The notes beneath the pieces were generated by a model. The model worked only from the letters and a program-made list of their open reading frames with translations. It was not told the origin of the DNA and did no database searches. The position numbers and the translations under genes were made by a program. A stretch of 64,000 nucleotides of DNA. Source: Allacma fusca (lineage: Eukaryota; Arthropoda; Collembola; Symphypleona; Sminthuridae). The stretch lies in NCBI GenBank assembly GCA_947179485.1, contig OX359246.1, positions 868,001 through 932,000 on the forward strand. The letters run 5' to 3'. Shown here piece after piece: positions 56,708-64,000 of the stretch (its first letter is position 1; every line of letters starts with the position of its first letter).

Positions 56708-58469
56708 AGATAACATTACAGCTTAGCTTCTACTTCCACATCATCCTCATCCTCATATACATAAATAAGGTCTCCCTCAACGCTTACACACTACATAGGT
56801 GTGTGCACGTGTTAAGTACATTGAAGCATTGTAATAAATTATAGTTCTAATTGTTATTGTTTCCCTAGATTTCGGTTTGGAATTAATCTTTTTTTGAAGG
56901 CAGTTTTGCATTTAAATCTTCAATTGTAAGAGTAATATATTGGGGAAACCTGTGGATCATAGCCAAAACGTTTCATAAGACCCGATGTATCTACTGTAAT
57001 ATTAGTTACGTGATAAGCTACTGCGAGAATAAAAATGGTTTTACCCACCGAGCTAACTAATTAATTTTAAGAAAAATAATTTTAACGCACTTCCTTGGGA
57101 ATACGAAATAAATATTGGAATCGTTAATGTTAATGTGATTATATGACAACATACTAATTTAGATTGAATAGAATCACCTCTCTTGTTATACAATTTCCAA
57201 TTTAGTCCTGGTAATTTTGACGTAATGCAGTTGCGGAATATGTTTATATTGCAATATACATAATCACATAATGATCTAAAACGTCTAGGTATGCTTCAAA
57301 AATTTTGTTCTGGAACATTGTGAATGAATTTACTAGTTATTTTTAGATTAAAATTTCAAAATTAGGTCAAAGGAACAATTTGGTGGGTATATGTAGATTT
57401 AGGATTTGAAAGCATTTTTTGTCGGTCGCGTCTAATGTACGAAGTTGAAGAGATTAACTATAAAGTATAAGAGTGGCACGGAACTTAAGCAAGGCCAACT
57501 TAGAAAGTTTTTAGTAAAAAACTCTTTCATAACTTGTATAATTATTACGAACCGATGACTGCGACAGAAATGTCTGTAGATTTGCCATAGAATTTTATTA
57601 TTTTAAAAACTTTAAGTTCCTCAACTATGCAGCGTAATCGGATCTTGGAGAATCTAGCAGCGCCACTGTTGTGGAACACCCTGAACATCCTGTCAAGGAA
57701 AACTCCTGAAATTTGTTTATCAATTCAAATTTAAAAAATTTGCTCTAACCAAAAAACATAAAAATTATTGCTCTAGCAAATTATAAATTGAGTGGAATTT
57801 AGAGGTTTGTCAAAACATTTTTACAACTACTGTATATTGTAAGGGGCAAGATGATCAACAACATGTTCAAAAATAAAGCATGTAGGCCGTCTTGCTTTAT
57901 CCACATAGATATGTACAATGAAAATGTATAGATACACAATATTGGGTCTACTTTTTCATTATCGTTTACTAGATTTTAACAGAATATCGAATGACTATCA
58001 GTGTGAAATGCTAGCGGAAGCAATTCAAAAGATGAGAATTCTCTCCAATAAACTATAACAGAAAATTCCATTACTAATAGCAATTACATACCTGAGAGTG
58101 AAACTCTGATTCAATAAACTAACAATAACAGAATTTACACAGGAATGTCATGCCAATGGATTGCATGTTCAAATGTATCTACAGACATAAAGACAGGAAA
58201 TTAGAGGCTAATGATGTGAGTAAAATTTCTTAAGTGCTTCAAAACTACTCAAAATGTTCCAAAACAACCTGTCCTTCTAACTCAAATAAAACTATATTGT
58301 TAAACAATAGCAAGTTATTGTTGTTGGATTTTCTAACCTCTGTAAGATCTCACGTGTTTTGCACTCTGTGTTTTGTTCTGACAATGACAATGTTTTATAT
58401 TTAGTCAGGCTGTAGACTGTATCCTGAATATGAACAGTTGATAATCGAAAGCTCGCTATTTAATATTAC
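56708..58469. other. intergenic, no gene seen
   Basis: 1.8 kb of AT-rich DNA with no recognisable feature. Confidence 0.4.
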
Positions 58470-58747
58470 AAAAAATAAGGTTTTAAAAAAACTAAAACGA
58501 AGATGCTTTTACGACTCTAAAAAGTGAAAAACTAGCATTTGGTATGGGAGGAATAAGAGCAATAATGAACGACACAAAGCATCTCGGGTTCAAACACATA
58601 CGCATACGTAATATATTATTCGGTAGCACCCGAGATGCTTAGTTTCGTTCATTATTGCTCTTATTCCTCCCATACCAAATGCTAGTTTTTCACTTTTTAG
58701 AGTCGTAAAACCATCTTCGTTTTGTTTTTTTTAAAACCTCATTTTTT
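58470..58747. repeat. near-perfect inverted repeat, 119-bp arms
   Basis: The arms 58470-58588 and 58629-58747 are complementary almost throughout (few mismatches by eye) around a 40-bp loop. A transcript on either strand would fold into a long hairpin. It may be a compact foldback transposon or a hairpin-RNA (siRNA/miRNA-like) locus; I found no clear target duplication. Confidence 0.8.
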
Positions 58748-59561
58748 ATTCAATTGTTTCCAAAATTTTCTTCACTTAATGAGTCCATAAAATAGTAATT
58801 CATACAAAAATTTTCATGCAGCTCAAATAATTTAATTAGTTGTTAACATTGGAATGACTTCAAGTTACGTCTCGAATATTGAACGTTATGATTATGACAA
58901 CAATAATTGGCATTTTTAAGTAATTAATTTTTAAGGGTCCAAGCCTTTGGCCGCACATCATAAGATTTTGCACACTAGCTTGCAATAATTAGACAGTCAT
59001 GTGTGCAAATGTTTATCAAAGTTGTTGTGGGGGGAGACCTTTACAAAAACTGCAATTCCGTAGACTCACGGAAAAACGTAGGTATAAACAGCTTCAGATC
59101 TCGTTATTTATACACGCTGAAGATGAACGTTAAGCATTGGTTGGTTGTACAAATTCTGTCATTAACATTAAGCCCTTAATATTCGGATTTGGTCAAAGGG
59201 TGCAGAAGTTATCCTTAAATCTTTTTTTTTCAGGGGGGTAAGCGCATATCTACGCTTTGCGTTTTTTACGAAAACAAATTTTTTCAAAAGTTGAAAATTC
59301 TAATTTTTGCGAATCAGTAAAAAAGCATCTTTGTAAAAAAGCATTCCATTGAACCCAATTATTTGAAAATGACTAATAAGAATTTGTTGAATAATCTCTA
59401 TTAAAATGGAAATTTGAAACACTTACAAAATTGTAAATGGAATTTTTAAGAAACCTAAATTTGTGGCCTTTACATGCGCTAAAGATAAGACAGGCTGTTT
59501 GTCGTATTGTGAAGATTATACTTTCTATGGTAGTAACCTATAGTAACCTTACGTAAAGTGG
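58748..59561. other. intergenic, no gene seen
   Basis: AT-rich, nothing recognisable. Confidence 0.4.
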
Positions 59562-59569
59562 CTATTATG

Positions 59570-60160
59570 CAGACATGTCCAGCCTACGAAGGCTATCCTT
59601 CATTGAAGGCGGAATATCAATTTTCCAGAGAGTTGAGAAGGGAAGGCTCAATTAATTCGGGAAGGCTGAAGAAAGTCTTCCTAGTAGTATTAAAAGGAAA
59701 CGGAAGGCTAAGGAAGGAAGTATGTAAAGTAGTCCTCTGCTACTTAGAAGGCTTCGCGCATGCAATCAGCTACAATAGATAGTTACAAATACAACAATGA
59801 GAGTGTACTAAAAACACTACAAATGTACAGTTATATGCACAATGAGACTTGCTTCGTTGCTTCTGATTTTAATAAACGAACTCAATTGAGTAAATTGTTT
59901 CCGTGGTTTTCAGGTGTTTTACCTGCAAAAGGGTTGTTTAAATGCATTGCTTTGGTATTTCGTGGTATGAAAGCTGAATAGGAAGGAAGGCTGTTTTTTT
60001 TAAGTCTGAAGGTTGGAAGCATTAAATTAATAAGTGAAATAGGGCTGAAGGACGGCAAATATTTTGAAGGCTTCCTTTAATAGAAGGATGAAGGAATGCG
60101 TTTTTTCAAAAAATTGCCTTCGAAGGTTTGAAGGAAGGCAATTTTATTTGGACATATCTG
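59570..60160. mobile_element. hAT-like MITE of the GAAGGAAGGC family
   Basis: The ends are CAGACATGTCCAGCC and ...TTTGGACATATCTG. The flanks CTATTATG (59562-59569) and CTATAATG (60161-60168) match at 7 of 8. The interior is full of AAGGAAGGC / GAAGGCT repeats. Short open frames inside it are not genes. Confidence 0.7.
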
Positions 60161-60168
60161 CTATAATG

Positions 60169-60320
60169 TGGATGTACCGGCCTCCGAGTTTTTGAGTTAG
60201 CGTGAGTACGGACGGAGGGACGGACGGACAGAGGGTGTCCTCCTGGGAATTTTGTCTACGCCGCCCTCAAAACTGTAACATTTTTAAAATTGTCCCGAAT
60301 ACACAGAAACGCATTTAGTA
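60169..60320. other. short host stretch with a GGAC repeat
   Basis: Includes CGGACGGAGGGACGGACGG near 60208-60232, then the upstream block shared with IDS copy 2. Confidence 0.4.
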
Positions 60321-60448
60321 CAACAAAAACAAGTTTGTGAAAACACATTTAGTCTCAGTATGCGTAAATTGAACAAGGAAAAATAAGGACAATTAATAAT
60401 GATTTGTGAGAACGCAATGACAAACCTGATATGTAGTTTGCAACTGTC

Positions 60449-60456
60449 TATAAATA
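60449..60456 (+). promoter_or_regulatory. TATA box of IDS copy 3
   Basis: CTGTCTATAAATA, 165 bp before the ATG at 60614; identical core to that of copy 2. Confidence 0.6.
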
Positions 60457-61310
60457 GAACCACACATGTACTCAAGGGACATTTCCGCAGTTGTCTCACA
60501 TTTCACTATTTCCACACCTGCTGTGCTACGAAATAGAATTACGTGACTTATTTCTTGGTACCCCACTGTCTTGTACTTACACACGCATATAGCCCAACTA
60601 ATCTATTTTGACAATGATTTCCATTGCAAAAACCTTTACACGACCAAATGTTTCTCTGCAAGCATTAAATCATCGGCGCATTACGATGATGCATATAAAA
60701 AATAAAGTTCAGAATCAATCAACTCTATACGAATTTAAAAGATTTGAAGGTAATATTATCACGATGCACATGAACAGATCTAATTCGATGTGCCAAATTC
60801 TACAGGATAAGCTTACGCATTTGTTTCAATATATTTTTAATTATTTTAGATTTATTTGAGAAAAAGGTCCAGCTCATTCCTGCAAGTAGACAAGCAACCT
60901 GGCGGGATCAATTTACGGAGATTGAATCCGATATAGTAACCACGCCCGGGTTCGAAATGCTGAAGGACACAAATTCTTGGGTAACAGAAGTCATGAATTA
61001 CTCTTAGTACTAAAAGAAGAATGACCATGGCTCATTTTCAAAACTTGGCGCGAAGGGAGGAGTTTAGTTCTTAACTATCAAACAGGAGAGCACATAGCTA
61101 GGCGTCGCGTAGTACAGTAGAGAACAATAATTATTGCAAAAGCAACGTAAACGCGCTTTATAGTTTCGCGAATACAAATTGCCGTAAAGCTAATTGGCTT
61201 TTATGCTGTATGTGTGCCGATGTCATGTCATCTAAACATTATATAGTAGCAAGCGCGGTGACATTGTCACTCCTCCGGAAGACCTTTGGGCTTTCATAAT
61301 ACTACAATTT

Positions 61311-61484
61311 CGCGTAAGCTTTTCTATGACGATTAACAAATCTCAAGTCCAAAGATTTGATAAAGTTGGTATTTATTTGCCGAAATATGTTTTTTCACAT
61401 GATCAATTGGATGCATTTTTTAGAGGCAAGTCAAAAGAAAATGTTAAGATCATTGTAAATGACACTAAAGACAAGGTGAAATAA
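61311..61484 (+). pseudogene. Helitron (PIF1-like) helicase C-terminal fragment
   Basis: About 57 codons reading SMTINKSQVQRFDKVGIYLP and VFSHDQL, the motif VI end of Helitron helicases (usually TINKSQGQTF and GQLYVALSR). The Gly-Gln pair and the SRxR part have decayed. It ends at TAA 61482-61484. Confidence 0.75.
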
Positions 61485-61556
61485 TGGGCAACGGTGAGAG
61501 AATCTACACAAGAAATTGATTATTTAAAAAAGTTTTGTAATGTTAGATTATAATCA

Positions 61557-61694
61557 ATGGTGGACCCACCCTGTAAAAAATTTAGGGCTCGGGTAAAATA
61601 AAAGTTAAATAAGGCTCTGAGATTGCATGCGTGAAAGCCAAAACTATTTTAAGGGTTAGAGCCAGGGTAAAAATTATTTTATTAATTCACCTCT
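61557..61694. mobile_element. small MITE-like insert inside the exon-2 insertion
   Basis: 138 bp between 11-bp direct repeats GATTATAATCA (61546-61556 and 61695-61705). Weak terminal inverted repeats (ATGGTGGAC / ATTCACCTCT). Confidence 0.5.
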
Positions 61695-63218
61695 GATTAT
61701 AATCATACGAAAGTGTATTTTAGAAGCAAAGGTCATCATTTACAAAATATTCGATTTAAAAAAATCATTTCGGCAAAATAATTTTAATACTAGCGGATCA
61801 AGTACTAGACGGCGTCGGTGTTGTTATAAGGAAATGACAGTTATCCACCGACGCAGGCGGTGGCTTGATCAGCTAGTGAATTATAACACGCCCCATGGTA
61901 AAGGAATCAGGTAAACCAAGAGCTATTCTTTGTAGGATTACTATATCGTGTAGCATTCTGAAACAGTGGTTATATTCCCTTCCAGAGCGTATCAAGTAAT
62001 TTTATCCGATATGTATTTATCCAATGACAAATCGCCGGAAAATGAACTGGCCGTAAACAGACTCGCATGGTTGATGGAAATGGTAAGTTAAATATTGCAA
62101 AAGGTTGAAACGAAATGAAGATGAGCAAAACCGAAACCATAGATTTATAAACTGAAACACATTGCAGAAACAAGGAGCAGCATGCGTCTTAGATGACATA
62201 GTGGACGTGTCTGAGACTCGCAGGGATCGCTTGTGCTGGTACAAGGTCGACAATAAGGGATTTAATGCCTACAACGACGGACTTTGGCTTCTCAATGCCC
62301 CCTTCATGTTACTGGACAAATATTTTGGAAGCGAAAACTTCTACAAGGAATTATTTGAATTATTTTCTTTTGTAATACACGCTGGAATGTATGGCGAGGG
62401 ACGGGATGTACGAAACGCAGAGCTACACAATCATCAAATGTAAGTAAACGACTTAGCTAACCCACGTAAATTGGGATACAGAAAATACATTGAATGCAAA
62501 ATATTTCAGGTACAACATTGAGTTTTACAAAGATATGATGGTCTTTAAAAATGGCTACTACACATTTTTCATGCCCGTTGCGGTTGCTATGATTAAGGTA
62601 ATGAAATTCAAGGAAACGCTTTGTAGTGGATCATGTTACATAGGACGTATGTATCATATTTAAATGTTGTGAAATTGTCCCTTTTTAGAATGGGTTATCC
62701 GACAGGTTTAAGCTGAAGGAAGTGGAAAAGCTTTCGTTGGAAATAGCATTGATGTATTCAATCCAGGATGATTTTATGGACTGCTTTGTGGACCCCAAGC
62801 TGACGGGAAAAGTGGGGACGGATATCGAAGAAGGGAAATGTACCTGGTTATTCGTCAATGCGCTGGATAGGTGTTCATCAAAACAACGGCGCATATTGCT
62901 GGTAAACTTATGGAATTGTTATATCCGCTTTGAAGGAATTTCACACATTTTACTTGACACTCTGACCGTTAGTGGATTTCCGCAATACCATAATAAAATT
63001 ATTATTTAAAAAAACAGGATAACTACCGATCCAAGGACCCGGTAAAAGTTGATATCATTAAGAGGCTGTACACGAGTGTTGGCATACCTGAGCTTTACAA
63101 AATATGGGAGGAAGAAACAATGATCAGAGTCCTGGATGAAGTTGGTAACCTTTCTATTACGAAACTTCAGCCCATGTTTTACGATCTTCTAGCTGCACTT
63201 TTTGGTAGAGTTCGTTAA

Positions 63219-64000
63219 AATATTGTATTCCCTCTAATATAACAGTGATATTGGAGCTTATTGTACCATAAAACGTTTATTGTTTCTGCTATTTGATGAT
63301 AATTTTATACGACTATTCAGTTTATTTGAATAGACAAACCAGCATTTAAAATTGCATCGTATAATTTTTTCAGCTTATATTAACTTAATTTCTTTTGATT
63401 TACCCATACCGTAGTATTTTCCAGCATTCTAATATATGCACATGTGGGCACATGTAGTACATAGTATCACCACCTCCGAGCCCAGAGGGGGTAAACTTAG
63501 ACTTAATCCCCTGATAATATTAATAGTGTTTATATTATAATTATTGAGTGTATACATTCTCAGTTATGCATGAAAAAATATTTCATTTCGAGGCACCAAA
63601 AAAATGTAATAAATCAAATCCCTGATGCAAATGCTTCCAGAGGAAAAAACATTTACGGACAAAATTGGTACTGAAATGTTTTAAATGATATAGTATAACT
63701 TTACTTGTTTGTATTACGTTTAATTAAGAAAAAATGCATTGATTGTTATAATTCAACATCGACTGGAAGCTGTGAGCATTCATTGTTGAAAACACATTTG
63801 AGATAATTCCCTCGAAAATATTCACGTCACTATTGAAACGAATGGTTTGTGATCTTCTATATACTTACACTGCAAATGATTCTTTCTACTTTTAATGTTC
63901 CTTCTTAGGTGGCTGTGAGCACTTCACTTGGCTTGTAAGGGATTGGCTCCGAAGAGTCCTTACATTTTTAATAGGGTCTTTGGATAATATCGATTCCCGG
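63219..64000. other. intergenic, no gene seen
   Basis: 3' flank of IDS copy 3; its first 130 bases resemble the flank of copy 1. The rest is AT-rich with nothing recognisable. Confidence 0.5.

Larger units (their letters stand above)
61001..61876 (+). mobile_element. 876-bp insertion with Helitron-like parts
   Basis: Bounded by an exact 7-bp duplication TGAATTA (60994-61000 and 61877-61883). Removing it and one duplicate restores a 178-nt exon, as in copy 2. It contains a Helitron helicase scrap. Its right end has a hairpin (CGTCGGTG / CACCGACG) followed by CTAG and a T, like a Helitron 3' end. A target duplication is not expected for a Helitron, and the left end does not start with TC after an A, so the class is unsettled. 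Confidence 0.7.
60614..63218 (+). pseudogene. IDS/FPPS-like gene copy 3, exon 2 interrupted by an 876-bp insert
   Basis: Exons: 60614-60749, 60850-61000 + 61884-61910 (exon 2 without insert and one duplicate), 61986-62082, 62168-62439, 62510-62597, 62689-62901, 63018-63218. Lengths equal those of copy 2 exon for exon. Motifs: HGKGIR at the IPP site, DDIVD followed by TRR, KN in place of Lys-Thr, QDDFMD as second motif, TGKVGTDI. The positions four and five before the first motif are Ala-Ala. The N-terminus MISIAKTFTRPNVSLQ again resembles a mitochondrial leader. The insert brings an in-frame TAG soon after 61000. Splicing out 60981-61872 would rescue the frame with a net loss of three codons, so the gene may be crippled or may have gained an intron. 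Confidence 0.85.

Noticed and set aside
61001..61876. Confident Helitron call
   Set aside because: The 7-bp target duplication and the lack of an A-TC left border do not fit a classical Helitron.
60614..63218. Intact canonical farnesyl diphosphate synthase
   Set aside because: Exon 2 is interrupted and the chain-length Phe-Phe pair is absent.
1..64000. CRISPR array or prokaryotic operon
   Set aside because: No regular short repeats with unique spacers; genes are spliced and surrounded by eukaryotic retrotransposons.

Overview
The window looks like AT-rich arthropod (most likely insect) nuclear DNA. Evidence: spliced genes with short GT-AG introns, and a dense load of LINE, BEL/Pao, hAT-type and CACTA-like transposons. 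There is no prokaryotic gene layout. I cannot name the species.

Host genes. Three tandem, same-strand copies of a farnesyl-diphosphate-synthase-like (trans-isoprenyl diphosphate synthase, IDS) gene frame the window. Only the last-exon tail of copy 1 is present (1-86). Copy 2 (28878-39036) and copy 3 (60614-63218) each have seven exons with exactly matching lengths (136, 178, 97, 272, 88, 213, 201 nt; about 394 aa), similar TATA boxes and a presumptive mitochondrial leader. Both aspartate-rich motifs are intact, but the chain-length positions before the first motif are small residues instead of Phe-Phe. Together this suggests a diverged, possibly terpene-synthase-like family. Copy 2 is split in exon 1 by a young BEL/Pao retrotransposon with LTRs that look identical and a 5-bp target duplication. 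Copy 3 is split in exon 2 by an 876-bp insert carrying a Helitron-helicase scrap.

Mobile DNA. At 8079-14052 lies a full-length LINE with an 18-bp target duplication. At 14141-24325 there is a three-level nest: a truncated LINE, holding a CACTA-like DNA transposon (transposase plus DUF4806-type gene), holding a second full-length LINE. Several hAT-like MITEs with 8-bp target duplications sit at 5939-6671, 6995-7788, 24479-26024 (one nested in another), 26324-27136 and 59570-60160. The BEL element in copy 2 (28985-37086, minus strand) itself carries a nested LINE. A second, older BEL/Pao element (39696-46116, minus) is badly decayed. Next come a tRNA-derived SINE (46241-46649), a decayed CR1/L2-type LINE (about 47278-50851, minus) and a compact LTR element that encodes only Gag-like proteins (51547-54920, minus). 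A 119-bp-arm inverted repeat is at 58470-58747.

The most unusual signals are: an array of covarying hairpins in the leader of the gag-only LTR element; two diverged LINEs whose ORF1 and ORF2 share one frame and are separated only by a UGA with no ORF2 start codon; covarying hairpins in a LINE 5' UTR; and a possible intron made from the insert in IDS copy 3. All calls come from reading the sequence; no database search, alignment program or expression data was available.
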